DNA of 57,043 bases from DASRBN01 sp035294305 (GTDB lineage Bacteria > Chloroflexota > Ktedonobacteria > Ktedonobacterales > Ktedonobacteraceae), in the NCBI GenBank assembly GCA_035294305.1, contig DATGLD010000031.1, positions 1-57,043 of the forward strand, in the 5' to 3' direction. Each line of letters starts with the position of its first letter. Position 1 is the stretch's first letter. Position numbers and translations under genes: made by a program. Of the stretch, positions 50,229 to 57,043 are shown piece after piece. Under the pieces are notes generated by a model. That model had not been told where the DNA came from and did not search any database. It saw only the letters and a list, made by a program, of their open reading frames with translations.

Positions 50229-50653
50229 AGAGTTTTCCTTTATCTAAGCATGATCGACGATGTCTTGCTCCTATTACTCTACTTTAAAGGGGAATCAAAA
50301 GCAAGCGGCTTTAATAAAATAAAAATAAATATAGGTAGGACAGGAGGCAGCCTTGTGGTCGCCCTCCCACTCGAGACAGTTCTTTATGTACCAAAAAGGG
50401 GGCAGCGTGTGATGAAATTCGCGGCTATTCGTTCTACTCATAGCACGAATAGCCTCATTTGGGGAAGCATGCAGGGGTACTTTCGGTGAAAATGTCCGTT
50501 TTTAGTGCTGTTTGCCGTCGATACAATCGACAGCCATGTTAAGAGCGATGTCCTGGGGATCGCCCTGGAACGAATACGATCGGTCATCGGCTATAGACAC
50601 GAGGAGAGACTACCATTTTAAACAAATTACAACACCCGGAAGATAAATCAAAC
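50229..50653. other. Divergent intergenic region before murJ
   Basis: It contains a 10-bp inverted repeat, GGCTATTCGT (50423-50432) with ACGAATAGCC (50445-50454). The strong GAGGAGAG site (50601-50608) stands before an in-frame ATT at 50615. An open frame at 50250-50489 has no ribosome site and a low-complexity start, so it is not called. Confidence 0.45.
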
Positions 50654-52768
50654 GTGGCTGTGTCCACTCTTGATCCTGAACCAGAAACATCTCCATCAAC
50701 GATGCGCGAGAAAATACCCCGACAGCGAGAGAATTGGGGCATAGGCTCGTTTCGTTTTCACTTCAACCTGGAAAATTTACGACCAGGCCGGGGCTTTGCG
50801 CTGCGCCGCTTCAGTGTAGCAGAAGCCGCCGTCCTGCTTATGATGGGTATACTTGCTTCGCGTGGCCTGGGTGTAATACGCCAGGTCACCTTTAATGCGA
50901 TTTTCGGTACCAGTGTGCAGGCCAGCGCTTATGTAGCCGCTTTTCGCTTGCCAGATACGCTCTTTAACCTTGTCGCAGGAGGCACGCTCATTCATGCATT
51001 CGTGCCGATCTTCGTCTCCTATGACAAAGAGCGCAGCGAAAGTGAAATCTGGCGACTTGCAAGCCTGGTCTTCAATATCATGTTCGCCACGTTAGCCGCT
51101 CTATTGCTCATCGCGGAGTTTGTAGCTCCTGTATTCGTCAACAGATTCCTGGTGCCCGGCTTCTCGCCATCTGAGCAGGCGTTAACGACCACGCTGACAC
51201 GCGTCATGCTTTTCCAGCCACTCATCCTTGGTTTGAGTACCGTCATGAGCGGGGTTCTCAGCAGCAGGCGGCAGTTTGCGCTGCCTGCCCTTGCCATCGC
51301 CGTCTACAATATCGGGCTGATCGGTGGGCTGATCTGTACGTTGATTTTCCCATCCACCGGCATCTATGGTCCGACATTCGGCGTGTTGGCAGCGGCGGCC
51401 TGTCATTTTGCTGTGCAGGTACCCGGCCTTGTGAAGCAAAAGGTGCGCTATTTCTTTGTCTGGGATCTCAAAGACCCCGGACTGCATGCCGTCTTGCGCC
51501 TGCTGATCCCCAGCCTGCTCGCTGTTGGCGTCGCCTCAATTGGATCGGTCATCGATATATCGTTTACCTCCTTTTTCAGAGACAAGGGCAGTATTGCCGC
51601 GATAAATAATGCTGAGTTACTCTTTGCTCTGCCATTCGCGCTGTTGGCGCAGGTAGTGGCTCGCGCTGCCTTGCCACGCATGTCCTTGCTGGCGTTAAAA
51701 CAGCATTACGTACATTTGCGAAAAATGGTAATCAAGGTGGTGGGAGCCGGCGTCCTGCTGAGCATACCCGCTGCCATTTTCCTGGCGCTGTTCGGCAAGC
51801 CTGTCATTCATCTCCTGTTCCAGCATGGAGCCTTTACACGTCGCTCCTCCAGCCTGGTCTATTACGCCCTCGTCGGCTATGCCCTCATTTTGCCGGCGCG
51901 TGTTGCGGATGAATTGTTGAATCGCAGCTTCTACGCCTTGAAGGACGCGCGAACACCGCTCTTCATGGATATCATTGCGCTAGGGGCGCGTGTTGGGCTG
52001 ATCGTCATGCTCGTTCGGGTGCTGCACGGCAAGTACCTGCTGATGTCCATTCCTCTGGCCGTTGGAGGAGCCGCTGCCCTTGAAGCCGTCTTGCTTGGTT
52101 TCCTGCTGTTAGGGCGCCTGCGCACAAAGATAAGCACGGACCAGAGTATGCGGCGCCTGCAGCGGCAGCGTGAAGCTGCTGGAAGCGAAGAGCATCACCG
52201 ACTTCCTACAGAACCGGAGCAATTTTCCACCAATGGCAGGCAAGCGGAACCGGCAATTGAACCAGGAGCCGAATTATTAAATGGCTGGAAGGTAGAGTCT
52301 GAGGCTGAACTAGCAGGGGAAGATGGTTTAGCTGCCACGGTAAAACTGGTGGAGCCCGACCCTGTTACTCAGCAGCCTGGCGACGTAGTATCAGAACATC
52401 AATCACCTATGGCTGCTAGCATGCCGGTTGAGACAGAAATTCAGATGGAAGCAGAACTTCCCACCGAGAAGCTGGCAGAATCGCACCCTCAAACTGCTGA
52501 AGAGCAGCAGGAAGCGCCGGTCAGGCTCGAACCGGTCTTATCTCCTGAAAAGCAGGAAGAATCAGAAGTAGAATTGATACCCGAGCAGTCCGGCGAGCCT
52601 GGACTGCCAGAAGTAGCTCTGGAGCAGGAGATTACCAGTGCTGAGCAGAAGGCAACAAAACCTGTATCGAAGCCGGCATCCTCTGCTAAAAAGCGCGCAG
52701 GTGGCAAATCGGGGACAGGGAAGGGGAACCGGCAAAGGCGCTCCACTCGAAGCAAGGCTGCGGAATAG
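50654..52768 (+). CDS. murJ: MurJ/MviN-like lipid II flippase with long charged C-terminal tail
   Basis: 704 residues from GTG 50654. The body (about 55-490) is a MATE-like fold of about 14 helices with the MurJ signatures LASRGLGVIRQVTFNAIFG, FRLPDTLFNLVAGGTLIHAFVPIF and FYALKDARTPL. It flips lipid II for peptidoglycan synthesis. A tail of about 210 residues follows, rich in Glu, Pro and Gln, ending in a Lys/Arg-rich stretch (SAKKRAGGKSG, then RQRRSTRSK), not present in typical MurJ. The frame is open upstream to ATT 50615, six bases after GAGGAGAG, which may be the true start. Confidence 0.88.
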   Translation: MAVSTLDPEPETSPSTMREKIPRQRENWGIGSFRFHFNLENLRPGRGFALRRFSVAEAAVLLMMGILASRGLGVIRQVTFNAIFGTSVQASAYVAAFRLPDTLFNLVAGGTLIHAFVPIFVSYDKERSESEIWRLASLVFNIMFATLAALLLIAEFVAPVFVNRFLVPGFSPSEQALTTTLTRVMLFQPLILGLSTVMSGVLSSRRQFALPALAIAVYNIGLIGGLICTLIFPSTGIYGPTFGVLAAAACHFAVQVPGLVKQKVRYFFVWDLKDPGLHAVLRLLIPSLLAVGVASIGSVIDISFTSFFRDKGSIAAINNAELLFALPFALLAQVVARAALPRMSLLALKQHYVHLRKMVIKVVGAGVLLSIPAAIFLALFGKPVIHLLFQHGAFTRRSSSLVYYALVGYALILPARVADELLNRSFYALKDARTPLFMDIIALGARVGLIVMLVRVLHGKYLLMSIPLAVGGAAALEAVLLGFLLLGRLRTKISTDQSMRRLQRQREAAGSEEHHRLPTEPEQFSTNGRQAEPAIEPGAELLNGWKVESEAELAGEDGLAATVKLVEPDPVTQQPGDVVSEHQSPMAASMPVETEIQMEAELPTEKLAESHPQTAEEQQEAPVRLEPVLSPEKQEESEVELIPEQSGEPGLPEVALEQEITSAEQKATKPVSKPASSAKKRAGGKSGTGKGNRQRRSTRSKAAE

Positions 52769-52797
52769 AGGTGTGAATAAACAGTTTCCCTGCCAGG

Positions 52798-52842
52798 GCG
52801 ACAGCAAGGGTGCGCACCCTTGCTGTCGCTTTTCCTTTTTCT
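52798..52842 (+). terminator. Strong intrinsic terminator after murJ
   Basis: A perfect 16-bp inverted repeat (52798-52813 with 52814-52829; GCGACAGCAAGGGTGC and its complement) is followed by TTTTCCTTTTTC. It also lies beyond the 3' end of the minus-strand hydrolase remnant. Confidence 0.88.
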
Positions 52843-52860
52843 ATGCTTGCTCGAAGAAAT

Positions 52861-53019
52861 TCATAGTAGCTGGGCTTCAAAATCGGTTTCCGGCGTTCCC
52901 GCGAAGCCGTGCAGCAGCAACACAATTTCTGATGAGTAGGATGGAAGGGGCTGTCCGGTGAAGATCGCTTGAAAAATTTCGTAGTACAAGCTAGTACCAG
53001 CTGTTGTAAGCAAGGGCAT
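52861..53019 (-). pseudogene. N-terminal remnant of an alpha/beta hydrolase
   Basis: A 52-codon frame from ATG 53019 to TGA at 52863-52861. It begins MPLLTTAGTSLYYEIF and reaches EIVLLLHGFAGTPETDFEAQLL, the first strands and oxyanion-hole motif (HGF/HGxG type) of alpha/beta hydrolases such as enol-lactonases. The nucleophile elbow and the remaining roughly 200 residues are missing; the murJ terminator follows directly. It is too short to appear in ordinary gene calls. Confidence 0.65.
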
Positions 53020-53240
53020 TGTTTACCTACTTTGTGAAAACGATGTTTTCCGACCTGCTCAGATGCAAGTAGTATATCATCTGATGCTCAATGCGTTAAG
53101 GCTGCCGGTTCTGCTAGCCAGTCAAACAGGGCTATTTAAAAGTGACATCTGAGGGGTTCCTGGACGGATCGCTGTCCCTCCAGGCAGTCCAGCTTCTGCT
53201 CTCGACTTTTCAATCGCCCTGGCCAGTCAAATTCGACCGC

Positions 53241-53269
53241 TTGACAGGCTTCTTGTCAATGCCTATACT
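53241..53269 (+). promoter_or_regulatory. Near-consensus sigma-70 promoter of the ABC operon
   Basis: TTGACA (53241-53246), a 17-bp spacer, TATACT (53264-53269). The -35 hexamer is also one arm of a TTGACA/TGTCAA inverted repeat (second arm 53254-53259), which could be a repressor site. Predicted leader about 94 nt. Confidence 0.8.
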
Positions 53270-53369
53270 ATAAGGCAACATTCATGGCTGTACAATCCGG
53301 TGATCTAACCGCCAGGTTTCGCCATGCAATAAGGTGCATACTTTGCGCTTTTGGAAGAAGGAGTAGCTC

Positions 53370-54206
53370 ATGGACTCCGAGCAAACTATTTCGAATGATG
53401 CCTTATCTCCCGCAACCAGTTCTGGTAGTCTGTCCCAGGTTTCGAATAGTGTTGAGGATGAAGTCATCATCAGCGCGATCAAGGTCAACAAGTATTTTGG
53501 CGATAAGCATGTCCTCAAGGATGTCGATTTTGAGGTGCATAAGAGAGAGGTCGTCGCGCTGATTGGTCCCAGCGGCTCGGGTAAAAGTACACTCATCCGT
53601 TGTTTGAACGGGCTGGAGAAGTGTACGAGCGGCGAAATCTACATTCACGGGCAGAAGCTCGACCCCACTTTCTCTAATAAGCAGCTCAGCCCGATACGCC
53701 GCGAACTCGGCATGGTCTTCCAGAATTTCAACCTTTTTCCCCATATGACCGTGCTGGAAAATGTTATCATGGCACCGCTGCTCGTGCGCAAGATACCCAA
53801 AGACCAGGCTGTGGCCCTGGGTGAGAGGTTGCTGGCAAAAGTGGGGCTGGCTGAAAAACGCGATGTCTATCCCAGCCGTCTTTCAGGTGGACAAAAGCAG
53901 CGCGTAGCTATTGCCCGCGCCCTTGCGATGCAGCCGCGAGCGCTATTATTCGATGAGCCAACATCGGCGCTCGATCCGGAACTGGTGGGAGAGGTACTCA
54001 AGGTGATGCGCGACCTGGCATATGAGGGCAGCACAATGGTGGTAGTGACGCATGAAATGCAGTTTGCGCGCGATGTCTCAGATCGCGTTGTCTTCATTTC
54101 GGATGGGGTGATTGTGGAGCAGGGCGACCCTGGCGAACTTTTTAAGCAACCCAAACATGAGCGCACAAGGCTATTCCTGGAGCGCGTGCTCTCTACTATG
54201 CCATAG
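53370..54206 (+). CDS. Polar amino-acid ABC transporter ATPase (GlnQ-like)
   Basis: 278 residues. Walker A GPSGSGKST (66-74), Q-loop VFQNFNLFPHMTV, signature LSGGQKQR, Walker B ALLFDEPTSALDPE and switch His in VVVTHEM are intact. It has a Ser/Asp-rich N-terminal extension of about 32 residues compared with typical GlnQ. AAGGAG precedes ATG 53370. It is the first gene of a four-gene importer operon; the substrate class is polar amino acids, the exact one unknown. Confidence 0.92.
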   Translation: MDSEQTISNDALSPATSSGSLSQVSNSVEDEVIISAIKVNKYFGDKHVLKDVDFEVHKREVVALIGPSGSGKSTLIRCLNGLEKCTSGEIYIHGQKLDPTFSNKQLSPIRRELGMVFQNFNLFPHMTVLENVIMAPLLVRKIPKDQAVALGERLLAKVGLAEKRDVYPSRLSGGQKQRVAIARALAMQPRALLFDEPTSALDPELVGEVLKVMRDLAYEGSTMVVVTHEMQFARDVSDRVVFISDGVIVEQGDPGELFKQPKHERTRLFLERVLSTMP

Positions 54207-54264
54207 ACAAAGCATTCATACGATTGATGTACCAGGACGATCAACGGAAAGGATTATCCACATC

Positions 54265-55197
54265 ATGAGCCGTGAAATCGACAGGCGAACATTCTTGAAG
54301 CGTATGGGGCAGGCGAGTGGCCTCGTTGTCGCTGGTAGCTCCCTGGAAGTATTACTGGCGGCCTGTGGGGGCAATATTTCTACCGGATCGAGTTCGACTC
54401 CCACTCCGGGAGTCACACCTATCGGAAATGCTGGCCTCAAGACACCTGGCGTGTTGCAATGGGGGTCGGACTTTGTCGATGGCGCTCCCTACGTCTTCAA
54501 GGACCCGAACAATCCCTCCCAGCTCATTGGCTTCGAGGTTGAGATCGCGGTTGCCATGGCCAACCTGATGCGCGTGAGGCAAGTGCAGGTTGAAACATGC
54601 TACGGCGAACTCGACCAGGCCCTGGCAGCCAACAAATTCGACATGGTCATGAATGGCTGGGAAATTACAGACCAGCGCAAGAAAGTACAGTTATTTTCCG
54701 ATCCCTACTATCGCTACGGCCAGCAAATCGTCGTGCGCGCCGATGACCCGCGTTTCGCGCAGTATAACGCGAATAGCGATTTGACATTAAGCGTCCTGGA
54801 CGGTCTCACGGTGGGAACCGGCGATGGCTACAAGGCCGCTGTTTACTTGCAGGCAGACCCGAAGATTACCACCAAGCTCTACAATGGTGATCTGCCGTTC
54901 GATGATGTCAAGCAGAAGAAGATCGATGCCACGATGTTGGATGTACCCATCGTGGCTTATTATGTGGAAGGCGCCGGTCCTGGTGGCACACCCGATCCTG
55001 CTCTGAAGCCAATCGGCAAGCCACTTTACCCCGATGTATACGTCTGTGGCTTCAACAAGAGCAATCCCAATGCCCAGATCCTCTTGCCTGAGATCAATGC
55101 GGCGATTGCCGTTCTCAAAAAGAACGGCACGCTCAAGAATATCTACAAGAAATGGAGCATGTGGAACGACCAGCAGGCGGCAATCGGCATCATGTAG
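54265..55197 (+). CDS. Amino-acid ABC transporter substrate-binding lipoprotein
   Basis: 310 residues. The N-terminus REIDRRTFLKRMGQASG is a twin-arginine signal, followed by a lipobox LLAAC, so it is a Tat-exported lipoprotein. The periplasmic-binding type 2 fold shows GFEVEIAVAMANLM, FDMVMNGWEITDQRKKVQLFSDPYYRYGQQIVV and the C-terminal NAAIAVLKKNGTLKNIYKKW. ATG 54265 follows GAAAGGA, 11 bases upstream; the frame is open to 54112 inside the ATPase gene. A large palindrome follows the stop. Confidence 0.9.
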   Translation: MSREIDRRTFLKRMGQASGLVVAGSSLEVLLAACGGNISTGSSSTPTPGVTPIGNAGLKTPGVLQWGSDFVDGAPYVFKDPNNPSQLIGFEVEIAVAMANLMRVRQVQVETCYGELDQALAANKFDMVMNGWEITDQRKKVQLFSDPYYRYGQQIVVRADDPRFAQYNANSDLTLSVLDGLTVGTGDGYKAAVYLQADPKITTKLYNGDLPFDDVKQKKIDATMLDVPIVAYYVEGAGPGGTPDPALKPIGKPLYPDVYVCGFNKSNPNAQILLPEINAAIAVLKKNGTLKNIYKKWSMWNDQQAAIGIM

Positions 55198-55208
55198 GGC
55201 CTTCCCAG

Positions 55209-55282
55209 TTTTGTTGCAGGGCCGCGGGAAGCATCTTAAACGTCCGGGCGTTTAAGATGCTTCCCGCGGCCCTGCAACAAAA
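55209..55282. repeat. Perfect 34-bp-stem palindrome inside the ABC operon
   Basis: Arms 55209-55242 and 55249-55282 are exact complements with a 6-nt loop TCCGGG. The stem begins TTTTGTTGCAGGGCCGCGGG. It lies 11 bases after the binding-protein stop and 29 bases before the permease start. The T-run is inside the stem, so it is not a simple terminator; it is likely an mRNA-processing or stability element. Confidence 0.9.
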
Positions 55283-55311
55283 ATCATGCTATGTAATGGA
55301 GGAATCTCCTG

Positions 55312-55977
55312 ATGGATATCATCGCGCAAAACCTTCCGGCCTTTCTGATTGGCGCGCGCAATACCCTGATTTACTGTTTCGTCTCTTTTCCCCTGGCTTT
55401 GCTTATCGGCCTGATACTCGCGCTAATGAAAGGTTCCCCTTTTGCCTGGTTGAGTACGCCTTCGCGCATCTTTATCGAGGTCGTGCGCAGCACGCCGATC
55501 ATCACGCAGATATTTCTTCTTTACTATGGCATAGGCGCAATCCTGGCGAATTATGATCTGGCCCAGTATGATAATGCCTGGGTCGCCGGTATCGCAACAT
55601 TAGCTCTGAACTATGCCGCGTATGAAGCCGAAGTCTTTCGCGCCGGTTTCCTCTCGGTAGACCGGGGGCAGACAGAGGCTTCGCTTTCGTTGGGGTTGAC
55701 GCCCCAGCAAAACTTTTTTCGCATCGTGCTGCCGCAGGCAATCCCATTGATGATCCCTCCATTCGTCAATGACTTTATCTACATGCTGAAAGACTCGGCA
55801 ATCGTAAGCGTTATCTCTGGCAGTGAACTCACTTCTGTCCTGCAACTCAAAGTGTTTCAGAACCCGGCTGATCCTTTGCCGCTCTTCGCGCTTGCCATCG
55901 TTCTGTACCTGGTGATGAGTCTGCCGACTTCGTATGTTGCCAGGACTTTCGAGCGGCGGTTACGCGCTGCTCTCTAG
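55312..55977 (+). CDS. Amino-acid ABC transporter permease (HisM/GlnP-like) 1
   Basis: 221 residues with about five transmembrane helices. The coupling EAA motif is EVFRAGFLSVDRGQTEASLSLGLTPQQNFFRIVLPQA. It begins with the PAFLIGARNTLIY helix common to HisMQ permeases. TGGAGGAA precedes ATG 55312. Probably forms the heterodimeric channel with the next gene. Confidence 0.9.
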   Translation: MDIIAQNLPAFLIGARNTLIYCFVSFPLALLIGLILALMKGSPFAWLSTPSRIFIEVVRSTPIITQIFLLYYGIGAILANYDLAQYDNAWVAGIATLALNYAAYEAEVFRAGFLSVDRGQTEASLSLGLTPQQNFFRIVLPQAIPLMIPPFVNDFIYMLKDSAIVSVISGSELTSVLQLKVFQNPADPLPLFALAIVLYLVMSLPTSYVARTFERRLRAAL

Positions 55978-55996
55978 CATGGATAGGAGGAATATT

Positions 55997-56848
55997 ATGG
56001 AACAAGCTATCGTAAAAGCCAGACCGAAACCGCGTAACTGGCGTGTCATACTGGACTATGTCTTCTATGTCGTCTTGCTGGCAGCCGCGGGCGGATTCAT
56101 TTACTATTTGTATTCCTACCGGCTCATTATTGCCAGGTATCTGCCCTACCTACTGCAGGCGGCCGGCTTAACGATTGGCCTCTCGGTAGTGAGCGCGATA
56201 CTGGCAATCATCTTTGGCTTCATAGGGGCAATGGGGCGCCTCTCGCGTTTTGCTCCACTGCGCTGGCTTGCGACTGTCTATGTCGAAGTTGTGCGCGGTA
56301 CGCCCATTCTGGTACAGTTACTGTTCTGGTATTTCGGCATCGGTGAATTGCTCTCGAGCCTGGGCTTCGATCCCTATAATGCTGCATTTAGCTTTATGAC
56401 ACTATTGCAAGAAAATAGCCTCGTGCCAATCGCTTTCGATGCCTTCTTCTATGGAGTCATCGGTCTAAGTTTCAACTATGGCGCTTACCTGACCGAAGTC
56501 TTTCGCACAGGCATCGAAACAGTGGACAAAGGACAGACCGAGGCGTCTCTAAGCCTGGGTTTGAATTCGCGGCAGACGATGCGCCATATCATCCTGCCGC
56601 AGGCGCTGCGCATTACGCTCCCCCCGTTTACCAACTATTTCATCACGCTCATCCAGGACAGCGCCCTGTTGTCAATCCTTGGCGTGACCGAACTGGAGCA
56701 AACAACCGGCTCATTTGCCGATCCCTTGTTGAATTCGAATGATAAGCTCTTCATGTATATTCTGGGCGCTATGATTTACTTTGTGATCTGTTACGCGCTT
56801 GCGCTGGTGGCCCGGTATCTGGAAGGGAGGATGGGGAGAGCGTATTGA
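55997..56848 (+). CDS. Amino-acid ABC transporter permease (HisQ/GlnP-like) 2
   Basis: 283 residues. An extra N-terminal helix (LDYVFYVVLLAAAGGFIYYLYSY) precedes the permease domain, which has EVVRGTPILVQLLFWYFGIG and the coupling motif EVFRTGIETVDKGQTEASLSLGLNSRQTMRHIILPQAL. An insertion of about 20 residues follows the GIGELLSSLGFD segment. ATG 55997 has TAGGAGGAAT; the frame is open to 55934 within the previous gene. Last gene of the operon. Confidence 0.9.
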   Translation: MEQAIVKARPKPRNWRVILDYVFYVVLLAAAGGFIYYLYSYRLIIARYLPYLLQAAGLTIGLSVVSAILAIIFGFIGAMGRLSRFAPLRWLATVYVEVVRGTPILVQLLFWYFGIGELLSSLGFDPYNAAFSFMTLLQENSLVPIAFDAFFYGVIGLSFNYGAYLTEVFRTGIETVDKGQTEASLSLGLNSRQTMRHIILPQALRITLPPFTNYFITLIQDSALLSILGVTELEQTTGSFADPLLNSNDKLFMYILGAMIYFVICYALALVARYLEGRMGRAY

Positions 56849-56902
56849 GAGGATGGGCAGTAGTACTCTTTTAATTGTAGCAAAAGGAGCGGGGAAATTA
56901 AT

Positions 56903-57043
56903 CTACCTAAGTTTGGCCCAAATTAACGACAATGTGTAAGGGAGTGAGTAACTTCCGCAAGGGCCGGATGAGCGAATGAGCCAAGCGAGCGTCCCGATTG
57001 AGGACAATCTCAACAACCTGAGTTGCGGCATCAAAGCGGAGCA
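56903..57043 (-). mobile_element. 3' end of an insertion sequence (right copy, inverted)
   Basis: Exact reverse complement of bases 1-140. The coding frame of the transposase-like C-terminus runs on the minus strand from the window edge to a stop at 56907-56909. The boundary at 56903 is 54 bases after the second permease gene. Confidence 0.75.
56907..57041 (-). CDS. Transposase-like protein, C-terminal 44 residues (partial, right copy)
   Basis: Identical to the product of 2-136 and read inward from the right end. It is truncated by the window border, so length and family are unknown. Confidence 0.55.
   Translation of the reverse strand, partial: LRFDAATQVVEIVLNRDARLAHSLIRPLRKLLTPLHIVVNLGQT

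Larger units (their letters stand above)
52769..53369. other. Intergenic region between murJ and the ABC operon
   Basis: It contains the murJ terminator (52798-52842), an alpha/beta-hydrolase remnant (52861-53019) and the ABC-operon promoter (53241-53269). From 53020 to 53240 nothing recognisable is seen apart from a short GC hairpin around CTGGACGGATC...CCTCCAGG. Confidence 0.5.

Noticed and set aside
50250..50489. 79-codon frame upstream of murJ
   Set aside because: No ribosome site, low-complexity start and no family likeness; it overlaps an inverted repeat.
55209..55282. Large palindrome as an intrinsic terminator
   Set aside because: No T-tract follows the stem on either strand; the T-run is within the stem and downstream genes belong to the same transporter.

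Overview
The window most resembles a chromosomal contig from a Ktedonobacteria-type member of the Chloroflexota. This is inferred from protein style: an atypical sigma-like protein, a DUF4097 protein, a pentapeptide-repeat membrane protein, many sensor kinases, strong GGAGG ribosome sites with a moderately GC-rich composition, and abundant intergenic palindromes. No rRNA, tRNA, CRISPR array or origin was seen. Both window ends carry the same 140-bp sequence in inverted orientation. It encodes the C-terminus of a transposase-like protein, so the window is bounded by two copies of one insertion sequence, and the left copy truncates a TPR-type gene.

Layout. 1-0.5 kb: IS end and a broken TPR gene. 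0.8-4.9 kb: cupin, the lutABC lactate-oxidation operon and a MaoC hydratase. 5-6.3 kb: a structured gene-free region and an anchored lectin-fold protein. 6.3-9 kb: a minus-strand operon (mycothiol-dependent isomerase-like, VOC, MetE-like). 9.3-10 kb: sigma-like protein. 10-19.2 kb: an IclR-centred catabolic island. It holds a minus-strand operon (CaiB CoA-transferase, citryl-CoA lyase-like, LigB, LigA), the iclR gene, an amidohydrolase, an MDR reductase and an acyl-CoA dehydrogenase. 19.2-20.7 kb: pentapeptide protein and a small unknown. 20.9-28.3 kb: signalling, with two PAS kinases, a response regulator and a receiver-kinase hybrid around a secreted S1 protease and a small protein that shares its propeptide motif. 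28.5-33.1 kb: SDR plus hydantoinase/oxoprolinase A and B. 33.3-40.3 kb: Moco-sulfurase-like PLP enzyme, carboxylesterase, Tat/lipobox FAD oxidase, CocE hydrolase. 40.4-48.9 kb: Ser/Thr kinase, HEAT-repeat protein, DUF4097 protein, kinase plus receiver, KGG stress protein, M23 peptidase. 49.2-56.8 kb: DmpA peptidase, MurJ with a long tail, a hydrolase remnant, and a four-gene polar amino-acid ABC transporter.

The strongest regulatory signal is around iclR. Promoters facing away from it on both sides carry the same palindrome, TGTCCG-N5-CGGACA, exactly 16 nt past the -10 box, with a third half-site GGAC at the same spacing. One regulon therefore probably joins extradiol ring cleavage (LigAB-like), CoA transfer, citryl-CoA-lyase-type C-C cleavage and an amidohydrolase. 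The usual 4,5-cleavage genes for dehydrogenase, lactonase and aldolase are absent, so a CoA-dependent route for an unidentified aromatic or heteroaromatic compound is the best candidate for something undescribed.

Two intergenic repeat families are present. One is a 127-bp MITE with two near-identical, oppositely oriented copies and target duplications, one copy next to an IclR-controlled promoter. The other is a hairpin family built on a TGTAGGGACAGCGGCTGGTCCCT-like core, with five full or partial copies. A perfect 34-bp-stem palindrome lies inside the ABC-transporter operon, and two genes have a good ribosome-binding site placed in front of a non-standard in-frame start codon.
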